The notes under the pieces: generated by a model | Seen by the model: only the letters and a program-made list of their open reading frames with translations | Database searches by the model: none | What the model was told of the DNA's origin: nothing | Assembly (NCBI GenBank): GCA_031256675.1 | Contig: JAIRQC010000031.1 | Coordinates: forward strand, 1-32,415 | Origin: Rikenellaceae bacterium | GTDB lineage: Bacteria; Bacteroidota; Bacteroidia; Bacteroidales; Rikenellaceae | Direction: 5' to 3' | Length of the DNA: 32,415 bases | Shown: one piece after another, positions 7,620-15,689 of the stretch | Numbering within the stretch: position 1 is the stretch's first letter | Layout of the letters: each line of letters starts with the position of its first letter | Position numbers and translations under genes: made by a program

Positions 7620-9212
7620 ATGAAAAAGATACATATAATTGCAACGCTGGCCGTTGTGCTCGGCCTTTCGGGATGCAAGGATTTTCTGAGCGAAACCCCC
7701 AACAAGTCGGGCAGCGCCTACATAAACCACATGGACCAGCTCTACGGACTGATGGGCAATTACAGCCTGTACCGTTCGGGATACTGCTGGAGCGAGCTTA
7801 TATTCCGGGGCGACGGAGTGGAATACTCGCCATACTACTATAAAAACTTCAACCCGACCGCCAATGCATACAGCGTATGGTCGTGGGATAACACATATCT
7901 CGCAACCGACAACTCAGTAGCGAATTGCACATGGACGCCGAGCTGGAACGCCATATTTTCGTTCAACACCGTTCTTGAGAATATGGACAGGGTGGAACAG
8001 ACGACCCCTGCCGTCAGGAAACAGGTCGAAGGAGAGGCCCTTTTCGGCCGCGCCTACTACCATTTCCTGCTGCTGGTGCAGTATGCCCTTTGGGATGACA
8101 ATGCGCCCGGAATAGGCTACCGCACCGACGCTTTGCCGAGCGATATGAGCGTTATGCCCGAACGCAAAACGGTGAAATATACGCTGGACTGTATATATAA
8201 GGATCTGGACGACGCCGAGGCCGCGCTCACCGCGGCAGGTCGCACGACGTTCGAGTTGGCGCGCAACTTCCGCCCCACCGTGCCTACGCTCAAAGCCCTC
8301 AGGGCACGCATCGACCTGTACAGGGGAAATTACACCTCTGCCCTCGCCAATGCAAACGCAGCCCTTGCAGCATACGATTATCTGCTCGACTTCAAGAACG
8401 ACCCCGAATATGCGCTTAATTATGAAGCGGAACCATTGAAGTTTCTCAACTCGACAGATACTGCCGTCGACAGCACGTTTCAGTATAGACGGATGCAACA
8501 ACTGCTGACCAAAGGCGGCGAAGCGTTCGCAAAACATCCGGAGTTTTACCTGCCCCATCAGTCCGACCTCTTTTTCGCCAACCGTATTCTTCCCATCTCC
8601 GAGTCGTACTACGACCTGTTCGACCACGAGAACGACGAGCGGTGGAAAAGGTTCTACAACAACAACTATATCACATACCAGACCTCGATAGCCAAAACTG
8701 TCAACATTGGGGGCGTCGATATCCCAAAATGCTTCACATGGGCCGACCAGCAGGGGATCAAGGAGGCCAATCGCCATGCTTACCAGCGTTTTGCGAGCCA
8801 GAACGGCTCTTCGGGCAAGTATTACCTGCTTGGCATGACCACCGCCGAGATGTACCTTATCAAGGCCGAGTGCCTGGCCCGCGCCGGACGTACCAGCGAA
8901 GCGGCCGAGGAGCTCAAAACGCTCCGTCGCACGCGCTTCACCACCGAGGCGGAAGCCGACAACATCGGAGGCTCCGTTGAGGAGGTTCTCGACGAACGCG
9001 CCCGCGAAATGACCGAACTGTGGCGCTTCTTCGACATCAAACGGCTGAACGGAAAGGAAAACGCCGGCATCAAAATCAAACGTACACTGCCTGGCTCGAC
9101 GGCAGGCAGCCCTGATGTAGACGTCGAAATATTGCCGGACGATCCGCGGTGGGCCCTGCCGTTCACTTTCCAGCAGGTAGTGTTGATGGGCTGGGAACAG
9201 AACGCGTTGTAG
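7620..9212 (+). CDS. SusD/RagB-type nutrient-binding outer-membrane lipoprotein
   Basis: This 530-residue protein has a lipoprotein signal with lipobox LSGC (Cys19) followed by KDFLSETP, as usual for SusD proteins. Helical TPR-like parts follow (VEGEALFGRAYYHFLLLVQYAL, a classic SusD-family stretch), and the C-terminal domain has LGMTTAEMYLIKAECLARAG and LDERAREMTELWRFFDIKRL, both family hallmarks. It sits on the cell surface as the lid of the SusC barrel and binds the substrate. It starts 16 bp after the susC stop, so the two form one operon, and a strong terminator follows 30 bp after its stop. The length is normal and no break is seen. The ligand is unknown. Confidence 0.96.
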   Translation: MKKIHIIATLAVVLGLSGCKDFLSETPNKSGSAYINHMDQLYGLMGNYSLYRSGYCWSELIFRGDGVEYSPYYYKNFNPTANAYSVWSWDNTYLATDNSVANCTWTPSWNAIFSFNTVLENMDRVEQTTPAVRKQVEGEALFGRAYYHFLLLVQYALWDDNAPGIGYRTDALPSDMSVMPERKTVKYTLDCIYKDLDDAEAALTAAGRTTFELARNFRPTVPTLKALRARIDLYRGNYTSALANANAALAAYDYLLDFKNDPEYALNYEAEPLKFLNSTDTAVDSTFQYRRMQQLLTKGGEAFAKHPEFYLPHQSDLFFANRILPISESYYDLFDHENDERWKRFYNNNYITYQTSIAKTVNIGGVDIPKCFTWADQQGIKEANRHAYQRFASQNGSSGKYYLLGMTTAEMYLIKAECLARAGRTSEAAEELKTLRRTRFTTEAEADNIGGSVEEVLDERAREMTELWRFFDIKRLNGKENAGIKIKRTLPGSTAGSPDVDVEILPDDPRWALPFTFQQVVLMGWEQNAL

Positions 9213-9242
9213 CATCGACAGCAGGCTGATTGCCTGTTTGTC

Positions 9243-9282
9243 AATAAAAAATCCCGAGGATCACGCCTCGGGATTTTTTATT
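9243..9282. terminator. Bidirectional rho-independent terminator
   Basis: A perfect 17-bp inverted repeat, AATAAAAAATCCCGAGG (9243-9259) and its complement (9266-9282), encloses a 6-nt loop. Its outer part gives an A-run on one side and a T-run on the other, so it can stop transcription both from the SusC/SusD operon and from the thioredoxin gene on the opposite strand. Confidence 0.93.
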
Positions 9283-9371
9283 CGGTCTGCCTCGCTTCGG
9301 TATGCCTCGACGCGCTTCGGCCTGCTTCGCTTCGGTCTGCTTCGGCCTCGGCTTCGTCGGCAGACGAAGCG
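9283..9371. repeat. Degenerate CTTCGG-type short repeat
   Basis: The spacer between terminator and the thioredoxin stop is made of variations on (G)CTTCGG and TCTGCCTCG, for example CTTCGGTATGCC, CTTCGGCCTGCTTCG and CTTCGGTCTGCTTCGG. It has no coding content that I can support. Confidence 0.6.
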
Positions 9372-10478
9372 TTACTCGTCGCCTGCCTCTACGCCCAGTA
9401 TCTCGGCAATCTTCTCCGTGAGTTTCCTGCCGCGCAGGTCTTTGGCAATGATAATCCCGTTCTGGTCGACCAAAACGGTGTGCGGAATGGCATTTACGCC
9501 ATACGACTTGGAAACGGCGTTGTTCCAATATTGAAGGTCGGATACGTGCACCCAAGCAAGGCCGTCTTTCTCGATGGCTTTCAGCCATTTATCCCTGTCG
9601 TTGTCCAACGAGACGCCGACGATCTCGAATCCGTGCTCCCTGAACCGGTTGTAGGTCTTGACGACATTGGGGTTTTCCGCCCTGCACGGGCCGCACCACG
9701 AAGCCCAGAAATCAATCAGCACGAGCTTGCCTTTCAGCGACGAGAAAGTGAACGGCGTACCGTCGGGACGCTCCTGCGTGAAGTCGAGGGCGGGCTGGCC
9801 TATTGCGGTGGCGGCAAGTATGGCGCGACGCTCTTTCAGCTTGTCGGTAAATGCGTTGGCCGGCGCGCTGCCCACGATGGTCAGCACGGAATCCACCATT
9901 TGAGGGGTCGTCAGGCTGTAGGCATTGTTGTTGAGCTGATAGGCTGCAAAGATCGTATTTGCGCTCTCCCTGACCGTTTGGGCCGTCTGCTCGCTGCGTT
10001 TTTCGTAAACCGACTGGTACACGGCATACAGGCTGTCGAACACGGGGGTTTTGCCGTTCCCCTCCGAGCGCAGGGCCGACAGTTTGGAGTTAAGCTCCTT
10101 TAATTGACCGTTATAACCGGCCAGTCCGTCATTCAACGCCTTAATGCGGTTGTTGGTCTCCGTTCCGCTAACGGTGAACGTGCCATCTCCGACAAGGTCG
10201 ACGACGACAACGATCTTGCCCTGCTCCTTGATGAACGGGTAGCGTTTGCCGTCGATAGAGAGAAACGCCCTGTCGGGATAGTCGTTCGCCAGCCTGAAAC
10301 CGAATTTGCCGCCTGCAAGCGTCGCGCTGTCGACCTTAGTCTGTGCGCTGTTGTCGAGCAGATAGATCTTCGAACCGTTTTTCAATCCGGCGACCCGCCC
10401 CTCGATGGTCGCCCCATTTACATTGCCGCCAATGCCGAACATTTCGACGCCAAGTAACAAAATAATTATTGCTTTCAT
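9372..10478 (-). CDS. TlpA/ResA-type periplasmic thiol-disulfide oxidoreductase with DUF4369-like N-terminus
   Basis: The chosen ATG at 10478 gives 368 residues starting with a signal peptide MKAIIILLLGVEMFGIGG. An N-terminal beta-rich region (IEGRVAGLKNGSKIYLLD and so on, about 23-110) resembles DUF4369. A helical linker follows, then a thioredoxin-fold domain from about 235 with FWASWCGPC (Cys262 and Cys265) and the cis-proline region AIPHT (Pro332). Proteins of this architecture are common in Bacteroidetes and are exported; they probably reduce or protect thiols in the periplasm. A perfect TAnnTTTG promoter box lies 28 bp upstream of the ATG, which argues against starting at the next upstream in-frame codon. 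The gene is separated from prs by 88 bp and probably transcribed alone. Confidence 0.93.
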   Translation of the reverse strand: MKAIIILLLGVEMFGIGGNVNGATIEGRVAGLKNGSKIYLLDNSAQTKVDSATLAGGKFGFRLANDYPDRAFLSIDGKRYPFIKEQGKIVVVVDLVGDGTFTVSGTETNNRIKALNDGLAGYNGQLKELNSKLSALRSEGNGKTPVFDSLYAVYQSVYEKRSEQTAQTVRESANTIFAAYQLNNNAYSLTTPQMVDSVLTIVGSAPANAFTDKLKERRAILAATAIGQPALDFTQERPDGTPFTFSSLKGKLVLIDFWASWCGPCRAENPNVVKTYNRFREHGFEIVGVSLDNDRDKWLKAIEKDGLAWVHVSDLQYWNNAVSKSYGVNAIPHTVLVDQNGIIIAKDLRGRKLTEKIAEILGVEAGDE

Positions 10479-10505
10479 CTGTAAGAAATTAAGATTAATA
10501 AAAAA

Positions 10506-10513
10506 CAAAGGTA
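10506..10513 (-). promoter_or_regulatory. -7 box of the thioredoxin gene promoter
   Basis: On the minus strand the sequence is TACCTTTG, a perfect match to the Bacteroidetes -7 consensus TAnnTTTG, placed 28 bp before the ATG at 10478. Confidence 0.65.
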
Positions 10514-10566
10514 CGCAAAAAATATCAATCCTGTATATTTATACGTCCCGTCGGCGATATGGCCGC

Positions 10567-11508
10567 TCAGAAGATGAACCGCGAGCTGATCTCCTTGTAG
10601 TTGTAGACGCGCTCCATGACGTCGGCAAAGATGTCGGCCACGCTCAGTACGGTGAATTTTTCCAGATCCTCGCCCTGTTTCAAGGGGATGGTGTCCGTGA
10701 CGATCACCTCGGAGAGCGCGCTGGCGTTGATGCGGTCGTAGGCAGGGCCCGACATCACGGCGTGCGTGGCCACGGCGCGAACGCTTTTGGCCCCCTTGTC
10801 CATGAACATGTTCGCGGCGAGGGTGAGCGTGCCGGCGGTGTCGATCATGTCGTCAAGGATAATGATGTTGCGCCCCTCGATGTCGCCGATGGCGGTCAGG
10901 CTACCCACGACGTTAGGCTTTTCGCGCTGTTTGTGGCCGATGATCATCGGCACGCCCACGAACTGCGAGTAGGCGTGGGCGCGTTTGGCCCCGCCCATGT
11001 CAGGCGCGGCGATCGACAGGTTCTCGATGGCGAGGCTTTTGATGTATGGTACGAAGATCCCGCTGGCGTAGAGGTGGTCGACCGGAATGTCGAAAAACGC
11101 CTGTATCTGGTCGGCGTGCAAGTCCATCGTCATGATGCGGTCGACGCCGGCGGCGCGTAACAGGTTGGCTACCAGCTTGGCGCCGATCGACACGCGCGGC
11201 CTGTCCTTGCGATCCTGCCGCGCCCAGCCGAAGTAGGGCATCACGGCGATGATCTTGTGGGCCGAGGCGCGACGGGCTGCGTCGATCATGAGCAGCAACT
11301 CCATCAGGTTGTCCGTCGGCGGGAAGGTCGACTGCACGATGAAGACCGTGCAGCCCCGGATGCTCTCGTTATAAGCCGGCTGGAACTCGCCGTCGCTGAA
11401 CATCAGCACGGACGAATTGCCCAGTTCGGTGCCGTAGGCGGCGGCTATTCTCGTCGCAAGGTCGTGCGACTCGCGGCAGGCAAAGATTTTCAGTTTATGA
11501 TACCCCAT
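10567..11508 (-). CDS. prs: Ribose-phosphate pyrophosphokinase (PRPP synthase)
   Basis: The 313-residue enzyme makes phosphoribosyl pyrophosphate from ribose 5-phosphate and ATP for purine, pyrimidine, histidine, tryptophan and NAD synthesis. Visible family motifs are the FSDGEFQP stretch near the N-terminus, the flexible-loop region PYFGWARQDRKDRPRVSI, MTMDLHADQIQAFFDIPVDHLYAS, and the ribose-phosphate/PRPP-binding loop IILDDMIDTAGTL. The length is typical of class I enzymes. The ATG at 11508 (MGYHKLKIFA) is preferred over the longer frame because the -7 promoter box lies between the two. The gene is cytoplasmic and monocistronic, as the next gene downstream has its own promoter box. Confidence 0.97.
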   Translation of the reverse strand: MGYHKLKIFACRESHDLATRIAAAYGTELGNSSVLMFSDGEFQPAYNESIRGCTVFIVQSTFPPTDNLMELLLMIDAARRASAHKIIAVMPYFGWARQDRKDRPRVSIGAKLVANLLRAAGVDRIMTMDLHADQIQAFFDIPVDHLYASGIFVPYIKSLAIENLSIAAPDMGGAKRAHAYSQFVGVPMIIGHKQREKPNVVGSLTAIGDIEGRNIIILDDMIDTAGTLTLAANMFMDKGAKSVRAVATHAVMSGPAYDRINASALSEVIVTDTIPLKQGEDLEKFTVLSVADIFADVMERVYNYKEISSRFIF

Positions 11509-11554
11509 TTGAACGGTTTTGATGCGGAAGCCCGAAACGGTCGGTTCCAAAAAA

Positions 11555-11562
11555 CAAAAATA
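11555..11562 (-). promoter_or_regulatory. -7 box of the prs promoter
   Basis: The minus strand carries TATTTTTG, a perfect TAnnTTTG match, 47 bp upstream of the prs ATG. The expected leader is about 40 nt. Confidence 0.65.
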
Positions 11563-11684
11563 TAACAATCGTCCCGAATAACAAAACGCGGGGCGATTAT
11601 TCTTAAAATTTTTTCATAACTTTCACGTAAAGCAGCCCACGGGGCGGAATGTGATAAAATAGCCCGTGATGCGATTTTTTATTG

Positions 11685-11692
11685 TACTTTTG
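11685..11692 (+). promoter_or_regulatory. -7 box of the yihA promoter, almost touching the start codon
   Basis: TACTTTTG is a perfect TAnnTTTG match and ends only 4 nt before the ATG at 11697. If used, transcription would start at or next to the ATG, giving a leaderless or nearly leaderless mRNA. This also rules against a TTG start at 11682. Confidence 0.55.
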
Positions 11693-11696
11693 CGCC

Positions 11697-12287
11697 ATGA
11701 TAATCCGTTCGGCCGAATTCAAATGCAGCAGCAGCCGCCTCGGGCAGCTGCCTGGCGACGCGCTGCCCGACTTCGCCTTCATCGGGCGGAGCAACGTCGG
11801 CAAGTCGTCGCTCATCAACATGCTCACCGCCCGCCCGTCGCTGGCAAAAGTCTCCTCCACGCCGGGTAAAACGCGGCTCGTCAATCACTTCCTGATCAAC
11901 AACGACTGGTATCTGGTCGACCTGCCCGGGTATGGCTACGCCCGCGCCTCGAAGGACGCACGCGCCGGACTGGCCAGGATAATAACCGATTACGTGCTGC
12001 GCTGCGAGCGGATGCACTTTCTGTTCGTGCTGGTCGATTCGCGCCACGAACCGCAGGCCATCGACCTGGAGTTCATCACGATGCTTGGCCGCGAGGGGGT
12101 TCCGTTCGGCATAGTCTTCACCAAGTGCGACAAGCAGTCGCCCGGACGCACCGAGGCGGGCATGGAACACTACAAGCGTCGTCTGCTCGAACAGTGGGAG
12201 GAGCTGCCGCCGATGTTCGCCACCTCGTCCGAGAAAAGAACGGGGCGCGAGGAGATACTTGATTTTATAGAGAGATGTCTGAAATAA
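11697..12287 (+). CDS. yihA: YihA/EngB-family ribosome biogenesis GTPase
   Basis: The 196-residue protein is a small TRAFAC GTPase needed for large-subunit ribosome assembly in many bacteria. The G motifs are complete: G1 GRSNVGKSS (residues 30-38), G2 region STPGKT, G3 DLPGYGYA, G4 TKCDK and G5-like TSSEK. The STPGKT-to-DLPGYGYA spacing is characteristic of EngB rather than Era or Der. The start at the ATG of MIIRSAEFK is set by the promoter box directly before it. The 3' end overlaps the next gene by 13 bp, so the two are co-transcribed and probably translationally coupled. The product is cytoplasmic. Confidence 0.95.
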   Translation: MIIRSAEFKCSSSRLGQLPGDALPDFAFIGRSNVGKSSLINMLTARPSLAKVSSTPGKTRLVNHFLINNDWYLVDLPGYGYARASKDARAGLARIITDYVLRCERMHFLFVLVDSRHEPQAIDLEFITMLGREGVPFGIVFTKCDKQSPGRTEAGMEHYKRRLLEQWEELPPMFATSSEKRTGREEILDFIERCLK

Positions 12288-13222
12288 AATATACCGTCGC
12301 CGCGCAGGGCCGGCTGCTGGAGGCGCTTTTCGCGCTGATGGAGGGCAAGAGCCGCACCACGGTCAAGGCGCTGCTGCGTCACCGTCAGGTGCAGGTCAAC
12401 CGCCGCGTAACCACCGCTTTCGACGCGCCGCTCAAAGCGGGGGATGTGATAACCGTCGTTGCCGGCCGCACCCCGGAGCCGTTGCAATCGCCGTTGCTGA
12501 GTATTGTATATGAGGACGATGCGCTGATCGTCATCGACAAGCGTTACGGCGTGCTGTCGATGGCTACCGACAGGGAGCGCGAGCGGTGCGCCTACTTCGT
12601 GCTGAGCGAATATGTGAAAAGGCAGCGCGAGGACAACCGCATTTTCATCGTTCACCGGCTCGACCGCGAGACCTCCGGACTGATGCTTTTTGCCCGCAGC
12701 GAGCAGGTGAAACTGGCATTTCAGGGCCGCTGGCGCGAGATGATCGTCGAGCGCAGGTATGTAGCCGTCGTCGAGGGCGCTATGCCTGCGGCACAGGGCG
12801 AGATAGACGTTCCGCTGGCCGAGAACAGCCTGTACAAGGTCTATGCGGCGCAGGGCGGGGTGGAGGCGTTGACCCGCTACCGCGTGTTGCAAGCAGGGGA
12901 CGAATATTCGCTGGTGGAACTGGAGCTCGAAACGGGGCGCAAGAACCAGATCCGCGCCCATCTCGAACATGTCGGCGCGCCTGTCGCCGGCGACCGCAAG
13001 TATGGCGCAAAGGGCAGTCCGGCAGGGCGCGTCTGTCTGCACGCCTGCCGGATTGATTTTGTCCATCCCGTTACGGGCGAGCTGTTCTCATTCTCGACCC
13101 CCGTTCCGGCGTCGTTCAAGGCAGCGGTCGCCTCCTCCGGAAAGCGGGCGGCCGGGCCGAAAGTTCGCCCGCGATCGCAGAGGCCGGTCGGGCGAACTCC
13201 GTCGTCCCGTTCGCGTCGGTGA
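12275..13222 (+). CDS. RluA-family pseudouridine synthase
   Basis: The 315-residue protein carries an S4-like RNA-binding N-terminus (about 10-65, GRLLEALFALMEGKSRTTVK and QVQVNRR) and the RluA catalytic domain with the signature IVHRLDRETSGLMLFA, in which Asp130 is the expected nucleophile. Later motifs VELELETGRKNQIRAHLEHVG and PVAGDRKYG are also typical. It converts specific uridines in rRNA or tRNA to pseudouridine; which ones cannot be told. The last 30-40 residues are low-complexity and rich in Arg, Pro and Ser. It overlaps yihA, linking two ribosome-maturation functions. It ends 81 bp before a convergent gene; a GC-rich hairpin-like stretch (GGGCGGCAG...CGCCCGCC near 13250) may separate them. 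Confidence 0.92.
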   Translation: MSEIKYTVAAQGRLLEALFALMEGKSRTTVKALLRHRQVQVNRRVTTAFDAPLKAGDVITVVAGRTPEPLQSPLLSIVYEDDALIVIDKRYGVLSMATDRERERCAYFVLSEYVKRQREDNRIFIVHRLDRETSGLMLFARSEQVKLAFQGRWREMIVERRYVAVVEGAMPAAQGEIDVPLAENSLYKVYAAQGGVEALTRYRVLQAGDEYSLVELELETGRKNQIRAHLEHVGAPVAGDRKYGAKGSPAGRVCLHACRIDFVHPVTGELFSFSTPVPASFKAAVASSGKRAAGPKVRPRSQRPVGRTPSSRSRR

Positions 13223-13303
13223 GCATGTTGCAGGGCCATGTCTGCGTGGGGGCGGCAGTTTCCGCCCGCCGCGCAGGAAAGGGACTGCCTTGCAGAAAAC
13301 TCC

Positions 13304-14425
13304 CTACTTTACGCCGAAGCGGTAAATGCAACTCTGCGTGTAGGTTTCGCCCGGACGCAGCACGGTGGATGGGAAGTAGGGGTGGTTGGGCGAGTCGGGG
13401 AACTTCTGGGTTTCCAGGGCCAGCGACCCGCGGAAATTCAGCGCTTTGCCTGTCTTGCCGGTGTTGCTGCCAGTGAAGAAGTTGCCGCTGTAGAACTGCA
13501 ATCCGGGCTGGTCGGTCAGCACCTCCATGTAGCGTCCGCCGGCCGGCTCCCAAAGCGTTGCGGCGAGCTCCACGCCGCCCTTGCCGTCGAGAACCCAGTT
13601 GTGGTCGTAACCCTTGCCCATGCGCAACTGTTCGTTGTCTGCGTCGATGCGCTCGCCGATGACGTGGGGCTCGCGGAAGTCGAACGGCGTGCCCTCGACC
13701 GAGACGATCTCGCCCGTGGGTATCAGCACGCTGTCCACCGGAGTGGTATGGCTGCCGTTGATAGTCAGCACGTTGTCGAGTACCGTGCCGTTGCCCTCGC
13801 CTTTGAGGTTGAAAAACGAGTGGTGCGAGAGGTTGACCACGGTGGGAGCGTCGGTCGTAGCTTTATAGCTGACCCTGAACTCGTTCTGCGGCGTGAGTTC
13901 GTATGTCATGTCGATCGTCAGGTTGCCCGGAAAGCCGTCGTCGCCATCTTTGACCGTACAGGTCAGTTCGAGCCTGCTTTCGGTGGCCGAGCGAACGTCC
14001 CACACCACGCGGTCAATGCCCGTCAGCCCGCCGTGGAGCGTCTGGCCGTTATTGTTCTGAGGCAGGGTGTACTCCACGCCGTCAAGGGTGAAGCATCCGC
14101 CGGCAATTCGGTTGGCGTAGCGTCCTACCGGCGCGCCGAGGAAGCGTTCGCCGTTGTTGTTCACATAGCGGTCGAGGTTTTCGTAGCCCAGGACTATGTC
14201 TTCGTAGTTGCCGTTGCGGTCGGGCGTCCAGAGCGACACCACGCGGCCACCGTAGTTGGTAGCCTGCAACACCAGATCGCCCGCCGACAGGGTGTAGAGC
14301 CCTACCGGTTTGCCGTCGACAGTGTCGGCGAAATTTTCGGCCTTCATCAGCGCGAGGCTGCCCTTTTTGTCGTTGCACGCAAAACACACGGCCGCAGCCG
14401 CGAGGAGTAACAGTGTTTTTTTCAT
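13304..14425 (-). CDS. Aldose 1-epimerase (mutarotase), predicted lipoprotein
   Basis: The 373-residue protein belongs to the galactose mutarotase family, which interconverts alpha and beta anomers of hexoses. Motifs visible are GAPVGRYANRIAGG, QTLHGG (His131), VVNLSHHSFFNL (the general acid His is likely His202) and SLALETQKFPDSPNH, whose Glu338 is the probable base. Unlike cytoplasmic GalM it begins with a lipoprotein signal (VCFAC, Cys17), so it acts in the periplasm or at a membrane surface, as seen for several Bacteroidetes relatives. It lies downstream of a TonB-domain protein gene on the same strand, 97 bp apart. No galactose-pathway gene is adjacent. Confidence 0.94.
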   Translation of the reverse strand: MKKTLLLLAAAAVCFACNDKKGSLALMKAENFADTVDGKPVGLYTLSAGDLVLQATNYGGRVVSLWTPDRNGNYEDIVLGYENLDRYVNNNGERFLGAPVGRYANRIAGGCFTLDGVEYTLPQNNNGQTLHGGLTGIDRVVWDVRSATESRLELTCTVKDGDDGFPGNLTIDMTYELTPQNEFRVSYKATTDAPTVVNLSHHSFFNLKGEGNGTVLDNVLTINGSHTTPVDSVLIPTGEIVSVEGTPFDFREPHVIGERIDADNEQLRMGKGYDHNWVLDGKGGVELAATLWEPAGGRYMEVLTDQPGLQFYSGNFFTGSNTGKTGKALNFRGSLALETQKFPDSPNHPYFPSTVLRPGETYTQSCIYRFGVK

Positions 14426-14522
14426 GGCTAAAATTATTTTTATGAGAACTGATGTTTTTTAATGTCATTCCAAGCGAAACAGTTTATGTCATTCAGGGCG
14501 GAGCGCGAGGCAACCCTGCGCC

Positions 14523-15620
14523 TTAGTCGCTGTAGATAAAGCCCTTGTATGGCGGTTTTATCCACAGTACGTCGCCTTTGCCTGCGCGCACGCCGTTGAT
14601 GGTCGGCGTGGTGTGGCGTTCGGGGTCGGACGAGGTCACGTCGCCGACACGTATTTGATAGCGGTCGCCCTCCTTGCGCTCGATGAAACAGGTCACTTTC
14701 ATGGAGTAACTGCCTGTGAGGGTGAAAAATATCCATGAGCCGTCGCGCCATTGCCACGTTTCGCTGTATTCGAGTTTGTCGCCTATGCCGGCATTTTTTA
14801 TGGCCAGCAACCTCTCTTTTTCGGCCTCGGCAGCACGGCGTTCGGCTTCGATGCGCGCCAGCCGCTCCTGCTCGCGCTTGTCGACGACAAATTTCTGCGC
14901 GACCTGTCGCGCCTCGGCGTTGATTTCGAGGGAGGGGTTCAGTTTCAGCGCCTCGTCGTAGTATTTGTCGGCCGCTTCCAGCCTGTCCAGTTTGAATGCG
15001 GAAAAAGCGAGCATGTTGTACTGTTCGGCGGTCTTGGGGTTAAATTGCAAAAAAGAGAAGGCCTTTTCATAGTTAAACTGCTGAAAATAATATTTGCCCA
15101 GCAGGGGCCCCAGCCGCCTCTTGACATTGTCGTCGTTCCGGCGCAATTCGTATGCCTTTTCGGTGATCGTTACTTCGCTGTATTTCAGCTCGTCCGTTAC
15201 CTGTGACGTTTCGGCGTCGGCAAGTCCGAAGCGGATGGGAAGCGACCAGCGCATATTGACCGGCTTGCCGTTCTGCGTGGCGGGCGTCCACTCCGGCATC
15301 GCCGCGATCAAGCTGAGGGCCTCGCACGACAGGAGCGAGTGGGGCGACTGGACAATACTTATCGAGCCGACGTCGCCCTGCGTGTCGATGACGAACGTTA
15401 CGACGACCTTTCCGCTAAGGTTGCGCCCTGCCCAAAGCTCGGAGTTCATGTTGGCGGCAATCCATTCGGCAAGTTTTTGCTGCCCGCCTGGGAATTCAGC
15501 CTTTGTTTCCCGAACCGTTTGAGAGTATGCTGCATGGGATACAAACAAGGCAATAGCCATGAGCAGGGTCAGGATCCCGCTCATGTAGCTTCGGCCCTTC
15601 GAAATGTGTTTTTGTGCCAT
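14523..15620 (-). CDS. Exported protein with N-terminal TonB_C-type domain, TPR-like and coiled-coil parts
   Basis: From the ATG at 15620 the protein has 365 residues. A signal peptide (SGILTLLMAIALFVSHAAYSQ) is followed at once by a TonB C-terminal-type domain (about 40-125: EFPGGQQKLAEWIAANM, GKVVVTFVIDTQGDVGSISIV, MPEWTPATQNGKPVNMRW). Next is a TPR-like pair (YNMLAFSAFKLDRLEAADKYYDEALKLNPS), a charged coiled coil (RIEAERRAAEAEKERL) and a C-terminal domain of unknown type (about 275-365). In true TonB proteins this domain is at the C-terminus behind a membrane anchor and Pro-rich arm, both absent here. Function is not established; binding to an outer-membrane or envelope partner is a guess. 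An alternative start at 15584 would leave a shorter signal peptide. A TAnnTTTG box lies 29 bp upstream. Confidence 0.8.
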   Translation of the reverse strand: MAQKHISKGRSYMSGILTLLMAIALFVSHAAYSQTVRETKAEFPGGQQKLAEWIAANMNSELWAGRNLSGKVVVTFVIDTQGDVGSISIVQSPHSLLSCEALSLIAAMPEWTPATQNGKPVNMRWSLPIRFGLADAETSQVTDELKYSEVTITEKAYELRRNDDNVKRRLGPLLGKYYFQQFNYEKAFSFLQFNPKTAEQYNMLAFSAFKLDRLEAADKYYDEALKLNPSLEINAEARQVAQKFVVDKREQERLARIEAERRAAEAEKERLLAIKNAGIGDKLEYSETWQWRDGSWIFFTLTGSYSMKVTCFIERKEGDRYQIRVGDVTSSDPERHTTPTINGVRAGKGDVLWIKPPYKGFIYSD

Positions 15621-15648
15621 CGCGCTTGCAGGTTTTAGTTTGTGAAGA

Positions 15649-15656
15649 CAAAAGTA
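15649..15656 (-). promoter_or_regulatory. -7 box upstream of the TonB_C-type gene
   Basis: The minus strand reads TACTTTTG, a perfect match to TAnnTTTG, 29 bp before the ATG at 15620. Confidence 0.6.
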
Positions 15657-15689
15657 CAAAAAATGTTTTTATTTACAAGGCTGTTTTCC

